64,000 nucleotides of DNA from Gavia stellata (taxonomy: Eukaryota > Chordata > Aves > Gaviiformes > Gaviidae). A program made the translations under genes and the position numbers. Shown here piece after piece: positions 53,774 through 64,000 of the stretch (the stretch's first letter is position 1; each line of letters begins with the position of its first letter). The DNA is taken from contig NC_082596.1 in the NCBI RefSeq assembly GCF_030936135.1, positions 13,492,155-13,556,154 of the forward strand, in the 5' to 3' direction. A model generated the notes under the pieces. The model was not told where the DNA came from. It did not search any database and saw nothing but the letters and a program-made list of their open reading frames with translations.

Positions 53774-53922
53774 GACTACCATGTTACTCTACTTCATGTT
53801 TCCGGCGGAGAGCAGAACTTCATTTGTGACCTTGACACAGTGTTGCCGTTTCCGTGTCCTTTTGACGTGTACAGTGTGGAGGCCTTTAGGTTGGATGACA
53901 GCCTTCATCCAGAATTTCGCAG
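53774..53922 (+). CDS. NTAQ1: NTAQ1-B exon with DYHV motif
   Basis: Acceptor ttcttcccag, donor AG|GTGATG. The DYHV His and the DLDTVLPFP segment are present. It matches human [20 protein letters not shown] except for Tyr to Cys. Confidence 0.92.
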
Positions 53923-54376
53923 GTGATGACACAAAGACCATGAATGTTATTTCATGAAATCAAAGCTGAAGGTCTCTTTGTGGCTGCATAGTGACAGAGG
54001 TTTTCTGCTATGCTCCAGTAAAATAGATGCACTGTGTTATTTTTCTAAAGCTCTTTACCTTAGTCATCAAAAGCCCTTTTCTTTCCCACTCTAGTTTCTT
54101 GTTAACTAGTTAACTGCTTGGCATAATATTGCTGATTTATGTATTTAATGAAATTAATGCTCCTTGATGGGAGGAAGGGTCTCTTGTTCTGAGTGACTAA
54201 TACAGTATTGTATACATGGATCTTTTGATACAGTGTTGCATTATTATTTAGGAAAATCAGAATGATTCGGGCAGATTTGTATTTGAAGACGTTTGCTTCA
54301 GACAGATCTCATATGAAAGATGCAAACGGGAAATGGCAGAAACCTCCTCCTTCATACCCTTGCATTGAAACTGCAG
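53774..54376 (+). CDS. NTAQ1: NTAQ1 copy B, two internal exons, reading frame intact
   Basis: Exon 53774-53922 (149 nt) encodes [20 protein letters not shown] and then [19 protein letters not shown]. Exon 54252-54376 encodes [20 protein letters not shown], then [20 protein letters not shown]. Phases match (AG|G and G|AC). The catalytic His region (DYHV) is present. The Tyr of the conserved FIYDLD motif, beside the expected catalytic Asp, is Cys here but Tyr in copy A. I found no upstream exons with the CVYSSCYC-type catalytic Cys between the CpG island and 53.77 kb. The matching terminal exon is on the other strand at 58609-58742. The gene is partial and possibly non-functional as laid out. 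Confidence 0.88.
54252..54376 (+). CDS. NTAQ1: NTAQ1-B exon with ASDRSHMKD motif
   Basis: Acceptor ttatttag, donor G|GTAAGC. It encodes [15 protein letters not shown] and PYPCIET-like residues. The Gly in ANGKW is shared with human SGNW, while copy A has Arg. Confidence 0.93.
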
Positions 54377-56809
54377 GTAAGCTGCCAGAGCTCCTTTTTC
54401 CTGCTTAACGGTGTTGAGTGACCTAGTCAAAGATGCACACAAGAAATAAATATGCTTCCATAGCACGTGTCTGGAAGCACATCCAGCTAGCTTATTATTT
54501 CCTGTGGAAAAAAAGGTAGGGCTATGAAGCATTTGGCGCTTCCTTTTCTGAGCGTGTAAAGTCTAGCATGCCTCCTGGCATTTACCATTATCAAACATTA
54601 ATTACTGATCTTCGTAAACTGAGCAGAGAATGAGAGGTGGGGAATACTGTTCTCTCGTTACAGCAGGGAACTGAAGCAAAGAGGCCAACTAACTTGCTTA
54701 GGGGGCACCAAGTGAATTTTTAACGCACTGATGATACCACACTTTAGCTGGCAGGTCCCATCCTGCCAGAGCAGGTTATTTGGACGGGAGGAAGTTTTCA
54801 GGCTCCGCTCAGCATGCTGGGTTTGCCTGCATGAGATGTCTGAGGTTTCTCTACCAGGTGAGTGGACCTGAGGACACTTTAAGGCAAACTGGCAAGTGAG
54901 CAAACTTGTCCCCAAGCCTTAAGCCTCTTTTAAGTGATAGTCTAGATAATAGCCTCTGGGCCAAGCAGAGAGTGAAGTAAAGACTTGCCATCTCTTCTAT
55001 TCTATAGAGCTCCTTAAACCATTCTTACCACACAGTGTTTCAGCTTATTCTAGTCATGTGTTTGGCAAGCTGGCTAACACTTGCCTTGTGTGTGTTTGTT
55101 CTCTCATTTTCTTCCCAGATGGAAAAAAGTGTGGTGAAGTTTTGCTTTGAAAGAGTTTTCATGTTACTGCTCTGCATGTTTGGTTTTGTTGCTTTTTTAA
55201 TAATGCAGTACTGCTATGTATTTATGTTAGAGAAGGCAGGGTCAAAGAAACATGTTTTGTGTTTAGGTCCAAGTTTATCGTGGTTTTAAATTGCTGGGAA
55301 GTTAATTCTTAATCTTTGCTTTGGCTTCTAAGGAAGCTTGGTGTTTCACGCTAGAGTAGAAATGAATGATGAATGCGGGCAGGAGCACAGCTGTAGTAGT
55401 CTTCATTGTGAAGCTTTAAGTGTTCTCTAGACAGTCCAGGTTATGAAGCACCTTAAATTCTATGTCTTGGTCCTTATCTCCAGTAAAGGTTTATACAAAG
55501 GTAGTGCAGCGAGTGGAGGATGCCTGGACTGCAGTGGCCGGTTCAGTGTTAGCTGGGGCCTCCTGGTTGCTGAGGACTTTCTGCCTGGGGAAACCTTATT
55601 CTGCAGACACCAAGGTCAGTGAAGAAGGAGGGGGAGGAGGTGAAGTTGCCTCCTCGCCATCAGCTTTACAGTGGCAGTTCTTTGCTTGTACTTCTGACAC
55701 ACGCTGCTTCTGCAGGCGCTCGGCAAAGTGGCTCTCAACAAATGTGGCTTTTCTGTCTGTAGCTTACTGTGGTGCTCAGTGAGTAAACCACACTGGTGGG
55801 GCCACCTCACGCATCAGTCTGAGGTGACAGCAGGAAGGTTAAACACAGCAGGTTCACCAAAACAGTCGGGAGGAGGGTTAATTGGAGAGAGAAAGGAGCA
55901 AAGAGGGGAGGGGATTCACTTAGTCCCTCTGATGGGACACCAGGGTTAACCAGCATTAGAAAAAGGGCTGGTCTCCGCTAATCATGGTGCAGCAAGTAGC
56001 TCCTCCCTGTATTTGGGGCCCTAAATGAGCGCTTGGTGTTGACCTATCCCCCTGGAATGAAAACCTTTTACAAGAGCTACAGAAAGATTGTTAATTATAG
56101 AAAAGCTATCATCGCACACACCCAGCTTGCTACCTGTAAAATTAAGCATCTGTTCAGAATGATTAGAGAGAAAAAGGACTGTCTCTTCACATTGTTTTTT
56201 GAACTTGTATATTCTGAATAACGGTTGTGACTGTTCTCCTTCTTAACAGCCTCTATCCTGAAACTAGATTAAACCAGGCAAAGTCTTGTGTCTGAGCCTC
56301 ACTAAAGGGAGTGTGTCATGGATTGCAGGCACTGGGAACCAGCTGAGGATGGCAGCTCAGTATTTAAATCACAGGACATACTCAAAGTAGGGAGGGATGA
56401 GAACCTAATGCTCTGCAACAGCTTAAAGGGTCGGTTGAGCAATGCACAGGAACTCTGTATATGTATGATTCAGTCACCTACTTGAAGGGTAAAAAGTGCT
56501 TAACATAAGCCGTTCATCTAAAATGTGGATCTTTATATTCTCAGTTCTGCTATTGTCTAACCTGGGCAGTGCATGCGATGCCCTGGGCACTGGGTTAGCA
56601 TCTATATAGAGGATGTTAGCAGGCAAATTTCTGCTGCTGTGCACATTCACCATCAGTCTTGACATCACTCAAAAATAGCAAGTAATGACATCTTCACTCA
56701 CTCAAAGCATGCCTGCCACAGCAGCATCATGCAGAAAGAGCTGGCATTTCATCCAAACACTGATAAATCAGACCTTTTACACAGGTGCATCTGGTTAAAT
56801 CCAGAGCTG
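54377..56809 (+). other. NTAQ1 copy B intron up to the inversion breakpoint
   Basis: Unit-B copy of 20119-22552. Homology to unit A ends at 56809. The next plus-strand NTAQ1 exon never appears. Confidence 0.6.
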
Positions 56810-57170
56810 CCCCCTCTTCAGAGAACTCTGAGCACCAGTTTATCAGGAATCCCAAGTTCCATCATCTCTATCTCTTCTGGTGAAGCTGGTTCAGAGAGAC
56901 GGAAACCACAGATCAACTCTCCCACTCTGCAGATGACTGCCCCGGCAACTGGCCTCCTATCCGTAGTCCATACTGGCACCCAAGGAATCTGTGTGTTAGC
57001 AGCCTATCTGCATAACCAACCAGCTGTGCTGCATCTGGCAACAGAAAGTGTAAGTTTCTACATTCAGCCAGCCCTTATGACACAGAAAAAGAAATGTCTG
57101 GATGAAGTGAATCAATCCCACCGTTGTTCAACAGTCTGTCTCTGCTGTTAACATGCTGAGTAAATTCTCT
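56810..57170 (+). other. Open, exon-like segment beside the right breakpoint
   Basis: Immediately right of unit B, ctgccccctcttcag resembles a splice acceptor. A frame then stays open for about 110 codons, with a donor-like GTAAGT near 57053. The translation (LSGIPSSIISISSGEAGSE and onward) is not recognised. The terminal codons run into Cys-rich noise. It may be chance. Confidence 0.2.
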
Positions 57171-57375
57171 GGAACTAATGGGAGATAGACTAATAGAATA
57201 TGTATGTAACAATACACCTATGTAACAGTGATATACATGTAAGTATCTTTGAAGTTTTTATATTTTTCCATACTTAACAAATAAAATGATTCCTTTATAC
57301 TTAAAACCGTTACTGTGCTTTTCCTCACCAAGACTGAAGTCCATCACAAATGTTTATTGTAGTCTCAATCCCAGT

Positions 57376-57507
57376 AGGTTTCCAAGGCCTGGCTGCTGGA
57401 TAAAGCCTTGAGCGGCCTGGTCTTACCTGATTTGAACAGGAGATTGGACTAGAGACTGCCTGACCCTTCTAACCTGAATTATTCTACCAGTCTGTGATTC
57501 TATGATG
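57376..57507 (+). mobile_element. CR1 3' tail fragment near the right breakpoint
   Basis: Reads as an old CR1 3' UTR: ttccaaggcctggctgctgg, gagcggcctggtcttacctg, cccttctaacctgaattatt and the ending gtgattctatga. Confidence 0.85.
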
Positions 57508-58452
57508 TGCTAGTATATAAAGTAGAACAGATCCAAAACCAGATAATTCCATATCCCATCTTAGTTTATTTCTGTAATCCCATGTTTAGGGCACTCTTCT
57601 AAGATGTGGGAGACTTTGCTCCAAACCCCCAATCAATGTGATGGCTTTCCTGGGTTCCCCTGCAAGGATGCAACTTGATACCACCTCTAAGGAAATTCAG
57701 CAGCAAGCCACCCTGTATGGGGGAGGCTTTCTCATTCCCTTCCCCCCAGCCGTATGTTCCTGCTGATTTCCTTATACCAGCAAGAGCAGCTGTCTGACCT
57801 TACAGCAAGCCAGTTCAAGGGGCCAAGAGGCAGGAAAAAAAACTCCACTTCACTTCTTTCTGTCAGTTTAGCTTCCTACCCTGGATTACCATGGGGCCAG
57901 ACAAATGCCAAGTACAACCGCACAGGGGCAGGTGACAATGCGCAGCCAGCGTAAGAAGGAAAAGCAACTGCATCTTCCAGCAACCGCCAGCACCAGAACA
58001 GTTTAACTGAAATGGCAGGCATTTAGTTCTGCCCTCATACAGCACAGAAACCTAGATACTTACCTGGTTTTACATAGTGCTTGGGAGTTCAAGATTGTAC
58101 TACTAAGTCTATGATCCTTTTGTCTGTCTGGCCTTTAGGCTTCTGCCAAATAAGCGTAACTGATAAAATTAGTGACTAAACTGAGATGCACTATCTTGTT
58201 TATGTAAGTGATGATAGAAATCATAACATAAAGAATATCTCACTTCTAAAATGTGGTGACATTTAACAATTTGAGCTACATTGTTCAGCATTTTATGCAT
58301 GTATTTTTCCAAAAGCTTTTCTTGCAGCATGTAAACGCTCTTTTCAATTTGGGCAAAGTAGATGGAAAAGTAATATGCTTATGGTGGGACGTCTGTCTTT
58401 GATTTGACATATTAAAAACCAAGTTCATTCTTACATAATCAAAATAAAAGTT
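57508..58452. other. Flank 3' of the inverted NTAQ1 exon; no gene seen
   Basis: If NTAQ1 is read on the minus strand, this is the DNA beyond its poly(A) site. No other coding exon, RNA gene or repeat was recognised. Confidence 0.5.
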
Positions 58453-58458
58453 TTTATT
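58453..58458 (-). terminator. Polyadenylation signal AATAAA for the inverted NTAQ1 exon
   Basis: On the minus strand CTGAATAAAAACTTTT occurs about 150 bases downstream of the NTAQ1 stop, in AT-rich 3' UTR-like sequence. Confidence 0.6.
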
Positions 58459-58608
58459 CAGTTCATTATATTTCTGATTGGGTATTCTATTTGCCCAAAT
58501 ACTTACTCTGTGTAAAGAAATGTAAACCATAAATACAATGTAAGAGCAGCAAAACAAAACACACATACTCAAAACAAAAGCAGGGAGAACTTCTTTCTTC
58601 ACTTCACT

Positions 58609-58742
58609 TCACTGTCCTTCCAAGGAATAGCTGTAGTCAGTCTGTCTGCCAAATCGATGCACAAAGTCTGGAAGGGGGAACACTGAGCCCCATCCCACTT
58701 TGGGATTCATACTGATGAAATCATCCAAGTTCATCTTGGAGT
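58609..58742 (-). CDS. NTAQ1: NTAQ1 terminal exon, on the minus strand (inverted)
   Basis: Read on the minus strand, the acceptor ccctttttag is followed by [20 protein letters not shown], then [20 protein letters not shown] and a TGA at 58609. This matches the human C-terminal exon (DSKMNLNDFISMDPKVGWG, then HRFG). Its start phase (AC completing GAC) fits the G left by the ACT-GCA-G donor at 20118 and 54376. It therefore belongs to NTAQ1 but points the opposite way to the other NTAQ1 exons. A minus-strand AATAAA lies about 150 bases past the stop. Confidence 0.93.
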
Positions 58743-61700
58743 CTAAAAAGGGACCAGAAAAGAGAAATATTAAAGTTCCTGATGCAGCTTCCGTAGCACA
58801 GGTATGTATCTATAAAGAAAATGCCAGAAAAACCCTCTTTGATAGTTCAGTTCAAAATAGTGAAGAGTTCATAGCGCACTTGCTGAGCAGCAGTCCAGCA
58901 AGATGCTGCAAGATTGTACGGTGCTACGGAAACATCTATTTCCAGTCTCTGAAATGTTGCTTTTGCCCCTGATCCCTCTCTCTGCCCATGGCAATAATCA
59001 CATTACTGGATCAGTAAGCATCCTTAGTCATTAGAAACCAGCGTGTGTAGGAAAGAGTAAGATATTTCCCTGCAACAGCAGCCTAGAAGGGTTGACTAGT
59101 GTCGGAGAACTCGAGTGCAAGTAACAACCAACACAGGGAACTGCAATGCAGCAGGTGTTCGCAGTCATCTTGCATTTACACATATCTGATTACTCAAAGG
59201 CAGGGGAGATACTATTCCTCCATTAAGTTCTAAATCAAAGCCAACTGAGTCAGCTTTTGCACTGACTACAGAGGAACTGGATCAGAGCAGCAGTCAGAAT
59301 TGGAAGTTGCTTAGTGTCTCTCAGAAGCGATGAGCCCCTTGGCAAACCTACAGTTTGTTACTCCCCAGACTGCAGTATTTGCTCTGTATCTGCTTTCCCT
59401 CCAGCCCTGAACTTTGTCCTCACACCAGCCCAACTGCAAGGCCAGAATATGCAGACTGGAGGAAACGTCTGATGTAACCCAGTCTACAGCTTAGAGGGAT
59501 GCTCAGGCGAAGAAGGGCACAAACCTAGGCTGGGGGCAAGCACTTTTCTTTTGAATCCTGAACCACTGAATGAAGTCAGAGGGGGAAAAGGTTAACTGCC
59601 GTAGTTTCAAGAGAAAAGTAACCATGGCTGCTCTTTGCCAGGAGTCTGATCTGCTCTGACCCCTGTAGGAAAGGTAGAAACCATTCTGTCCCGTTCGTGG
59701 ATCCCAGAGAGCTCAGTGGAAAGTGCTGGTCTGCAGTTTTAGGTTTAGGTGCCTTATGCATCCTTTTTCCGGAACTGGCCCGGTACAAGCTTTGCTGACT
59801 CAGAACCATGCTGATCAGAGGTTTCCGATTCCTCAGCCTATTCAGCTCTGACTACAAACATCCGTGGGCTTGTTTTATGTTCTCACTGACGATCTGCACA
59901 AATAATCTTTTTAAATGTCCATTTCAAGAAAACTGGAAGAGAATGAGTTTAAAGAACAGAGTGGGAGAACCATTGGATTTACCGTGACAGCTTTCCTGCT
60001 GTACTTAAGTATTTATTTTAATACAGATTATTCATGTGCACATTTAAGGATAAAGAACCAAACAAGAGTAGGCTCTAATGAATGGATTATAAAATCCATA
60101 GGATGGAATTTGCTTCAGCTGCAAAAAGCTTGTGTAATTAGGCTTACCATTATGGACAGCGTAAGTGAGGAAGGGAAGATGATGTCTGGGAATCCCAGAC
60201 CCAGGAGTCCCAGCCATAACCCAGCCCCTAAAGCCCTCTGTTTGCACCACACCTACACTATGGCACAGCTTTGTGATTTGCCTAATCCCAGCTCTCGCCA
60301 CTTCTGAGGTCTAGCCCCTAACTCTTTTCTTGTTAACCTGTTTGGGCCCTGCACATGGAAAATCCTTATGTCCAGCCAAGCATGGTCCTACTGCTGAAGT
60401 GGGTCTGGCAGAACGGGGCCGATTTCTATCTGTGTGGGAATTTAATATAGCACAAGCCCAGCAATTTGCTGTTGTAGCTCAAGAACAATTAGTAGCGCAT
60501 AACAGCACTTGCTTACTGCTAGACTGGTAAGCCTGTTCTCCAGTTCCCAACTTGTCTTTTCCTCCCAGATGCTTTTGTTTTAAAATTAATGTGATTCTTC
60601 ATATAGTTTAAGATTTGAAAGATACATAATTCCCTGCTTTATGTGCACTGAGTGTAGCAGAATAGTAACTTCATAAAACTGTTCTGTGAATGGTAAAGAA
60701 GCCCAAAGTGGGTTGTTCCAGTAGAGTTACAAACACAGCTGCTGCTGTTAACAACTTCAAGTTGCTGTCACAATGTCTGTAGGAAGTGAAATATTCTCTT
60801 AAATTCAGAAAGATTGTGGCAGAGCATAACACAGTCCATCAGAGAGGTTTAATGAAAGGAAAAATTGTTTCAACAAAGCAAACAGGAACATTCCTGTGAA
60901 GAGCGGATGGTCTAAGAACCGGTCAGTAGGTGGCACTGAAGCAGTATGAGAGCTATCCATCGGAAAAAACAGTGAGACCTCTCCCGTTTTATTCAATTCA
61001 GGAGATAACAAGTCTCTCTATGCCTCTCTTCTTACTCATGCGCTGTATCTGAATGCCATTCATGTTATGTTAGACCTTGCAGCTTTAGGAAACAGCTCAG
61101 CAAAATGCATGAGAACACCACGAAGCCCTCGTCCTGAAGCAGATGAAGAATGACAAACAGCAGAATTTACAAAAGAGACATTTGGATGCTTCAGTTGACA
61201 ATCCAGGAGGATTTCTCCATAAAAGCAAGGAGGAGCATACTTTATAAAACATTTATACAAGGTCAAGAGCACCAGAATTTTTTTTTTTTTTTAAGATTTA
61301 CATTACACTTGCAGTCCTCCTCAGGTGCTGCGGCTATTATACTAGCTTGCATTTGTGCATGCTCAGAGCCAATGCTTCCTCTTCGATGAAACCCACTTTG
61401 TTACACACACACACACAGTCAATGAGACCTAGCTGGCACATTCTGGGATATTCCCGCATAATTTTATTTTTTTAATCAAGTCTGACATCCCAAGCAGGGA
61501 TGGAATAAAAGGCCACGCACTATCAGATGGCATTGTTAGCCATGATACTTGTGGCTTCTGCCAACAGTAGCTCGAAAGCAACGTTTCAGCCAAGCCTCAG
61601 CTTGGCTCACAAACCTTGGACTAATTCTGCATAACGACAGCTGCCGAAGGGCTGCTGGAGGTGAGCAAGTCCGAAACAAAGTCTCCAAGATCAGCTCTGC

Positions 61701-63840
61701 TGCTGCCTAACCTTGGGGGCACCTAAAATACTTAGAAAGTTGGGCTCTTCACAGACTTGCATAGGTGTCTACAGTTCTCTGTAGATCCCCCTCCCTTGCC
61801 TGAGGAGAGAGAGAAGTGTTTGGGCAGGCGGAGTCGGAAAGGCTATTAGCACACTCAGCCGGAAGGTGCTGTCCCCACAGCTGAGACATAACCGACTGTG
61901 CAAACCACCTTGGTCCATCTCGGTGTAAAACAAAGCTGGTCACCTTAAATTATCTTTCACAGAAAGCGGCGTAATTTCAGTGAGCCACTCATGGAATTTA
62001 AATACTTCTATCCTTAGTTGTACCTTTATTGCCTCTACCCCGACTTGATTCTTTACTTCCACAAAAGCTCATGAAGTAAGGACCTAACCTGACAGACTGG
62101 AGTTTTATTCTCAAATGAGAAGAGCAGAAGTTTCCCATGAAGTGCATATGAGCTACTTGGATCTGTATCAGTGCTTCTTTTTTGCTTTCACTAGGATCCT
62201 ACCACCACCTCAGAGAGGAGATACAGAAAGAAACTGCAGACATCTGCCCGGCCTCTGCCTAGCAGCTTGCCTGTTACATAGATGTGTCACAGACAGCGCC
62301 TCCAGAATTTCTCAGATGTCCTACTCATGCTCTTCAAAACAAAAAAAAACACCAAGTAAACCCCCATCATTTATGACTACCAGGGATTTTAATAATACTA
62401 AAAAAGAACAAAAAGCCTTTACAAATCAGTCCTGTCAGTGTGCTCCCAAAGACCTAGGGAGAACTGAAATTCAAACCAATGCTTTTAAGTGTTAGACCTG
62501 ATGCTAACAGTTGTATATAAGCAGTAAGAGCATCTGTTCTGAGTAATTTTGAAATGCACTGTGCAAGCTGTATTTTACACAGGCTTGCAGTAAGGAGGGC
62601 TGATCTCATCAGGACTCATGAAGTAAGAGGACTTAAAAGAAACCCCCCTGCTGGGCTCACCAGCCCTAGAATGATGAATCCGTGCACCAAATTGCATCTT
62701 CTTAATTTTTATTATTTGAACAAAATACCAGACTGGCCCCTGTTTTCTTTCAACTGGCAACCAGGTGGGACCAGGCAAGTCTGCTGCAGCTCAGGTATGC
62801 TTATTCCAGCAGAGCTGCTTTGAGAATAGGGCTAGGTGAGAAAGCACCGTGCACACAGTTAGGTTAGCCAGCTTCTCCTGGCACGCATGGCAGCAGAGCA
62901 GAACAGAGGCCCAAGCAATGCCAGAAAGAAACACAGAGGCCTAGCTCTGGAAAACGGCTAGAGCAGAGCCAGTTGCAAAAGGCTAACGCTTGGCATATGA
63001 GTTCTGATAAGATATTGAGGAGTTTCAGGTTTTTTTATTCAGTCAGTTAGTTTGGTGTTGTTTGTGGGGGTTTTTTGTCTTAAAATAATGCTAAGGTTCT
63101 TAAAAAAAAAAAAAAATCACGTGGTTCCAACTTCAATTTTTTTAAGCATGGACTAGAATTTATAACTGAAGCTTATTTTAGAAGGTTTATTTTGCAACTC
63201 CATGACCAGCACAAAAACAGTTTAAGAATTATTCCTTTTGAGTTAATATTAAAAAAAAAAAAAAAAAAAGCTGAACTGGTTACTGATAGAGATTCCTTGA
63301 TTCCATTCCAAAAGGAATGTCACAGTCATTAAACATTTCCTGGTATATTTCATAAAAAAAAACCCTATCACTGGTCCCAGCATCCTGTCCCAGCTCAACA
63401 CTGGGTAATTACATTATTCTACCTATGGTCTTGTTTAACTCACATTTGACTTGGACACTATGGAATTTCCTTTTCCAAAGTGCTATATTCAGACTTAACA
63501 GCTGTCCTGCTCTGGAAGAGGCAATATTTTAGTATCGAGAGTAAACATTCTTGTCTTTTTAAGTTTATTAAAAGCTTTAAAACCCTGTGGGATAAGAAGA
63601 GCAGTGTCTATAAATGTAACTAATATGCTTTAACACAGCAAATTGTAGCAACACAATAGTACCAGAGCACCGATTACCTTTAAATAACAGGAGTTCATGG
63701 ACACATTTCACAGCACAATGCTCATACGTTAAAAAAGACGGACACATTTTTATTGCACTTTTTCAGCCTTCACGCTTTTTTTTTAAACATCAAAGAAGAC
63801 ATACAGCACACAGAAGTAACAGAAGAACCTTGTATGCTTT
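58743..63840 (-). other. Presumed intron upstream of the inverted NTAQ1 exon; no exon seen
   Basis: About 5 kb to the right of the acceptor with no recognisable NTAQ1 exon on the minus strand and no match to the NTAQ1 intron in units A or B noticed by eye. It holds poly-T (about 61278-61293), (AC)n (61403-61417) and two poly-A runs (about 63098-63115, 63250-63269). Confidence 0.5.
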
Positions 63841-64000
63841 TGTATTGGGTTTGCCTGGCAAGGTTTTGGTAGCAGGGGGGCTACAGGGGTGGCTTCTGTC
63901 AGAAGCTGCTAGAAGCTTCCCCTATGTCCGATAGAGCCTATGCCAGCTGGCTCCAAGACAGACCCACCACTGGCCAAGACTGAGCTAATCAGTGACAGTT
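63841..64000 (+). mobile_element. Avian ERV LTR (5' part, runs off the window)
   Basis: Begins with the LTR-type TG (TGTATTGGGTTTGCCTGGCA) and continues through agaagctgctagaagcttcc, like LTRs of endogenous retroviruses common in neoavian genomes. The right end is outside the window, so it may be a solo LTR or the edge of a longer provirus. The family assignment is from memory. Confidence 0.65.

Noticed and set aside
56729-57151. 140-codon plus-strand ORF crossing the unit B edge
   Set aside because: Its first 27 codons are NTAQ1 intron shared with unit A, so it is not one natural ORF. Only the part right of the breakpoint was kept as a weak candidate.

Overview
The window is vertebrate nuclear DNA, almost certainly from a bird. 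The CR1 LINE 3' ends, the avian-type LTR at the right edge and the intron-rich genes all point that way. Two genes are recognisable from their exon translations. ATAD2 is a nuclear AAA+ ATPase with a bromodomain, on the minus strand. NTAQ1 (WDYHV1) is the N-terminal glutamine amidohydrolase of the Arg/N-degron pathway, on the plus strand. In each copy they lie on opposite sides of a GC-rich CpG island, in the same head-to-head order as on human 8q24.

The dominant structure is a direct tandem repeat of about 34.26 kb. Bases 1-22552 (unit A, which runs off the left edge) are repeated almost exactly as about 34272-56809. Unit B as a whole spans about 22553-56809. I count five single-base differences in the first 1.2 kb, plus small indels elsewhere. 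Unit A holds ATAD2 coding blocks 1-14 (15377 down to 49), a CpG island (about 16.05-16.9 kb) and two NTAQ1 exons (19514-20118). Unit B holds ATAD2 blocks 1-24 (about 49.6 kb down to 23.3 kb), the second CpG island (about 50.3-51.2 kb) and the same two NTAQ1 exons (53774-54376). All 24 ATAD2 blocks join in one reading frame through the histone-reader N-terminus, AAA1 with Walker A and B, the degenerate second AAA module and the bromodomain.

The copies carry different damage. In unit A, NTAQ1 has a 5-base deletion that shifts the frame just after the DYHV active-site motif, and it is cut off at the unit junction. In unit B, ATAD2 has an in-frame TAG just after the bromodomain, loses its terminal exon(s) at the 22552/22553 junction, and has a rewritten splice acceptor at block 1. 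NTAQ1 exons carrying the catalytic Cys were not found in either copy. The NTAQ1 terminal exon lies on the opposite strand at 58609-58742, so the sequence right of 56809 is inverted relative to unit B. This could be a real recent duplication with an inversion, or two haplotypes joined by the assembler. The roughly 0.4% divergence fits either.

Regions without exons are introns or flanks. They hold a CR1 insertion beside an ATAD2 splice donor (4321-4898, 38593-39170), a probable minus-sense solo LTR (9200-10260, 43471-44531), two other CR1 tails, an 84-base nested hairpin in an ATAD2 intron (29756-29839), simple repeats and an ERV LTR starting at 63841.
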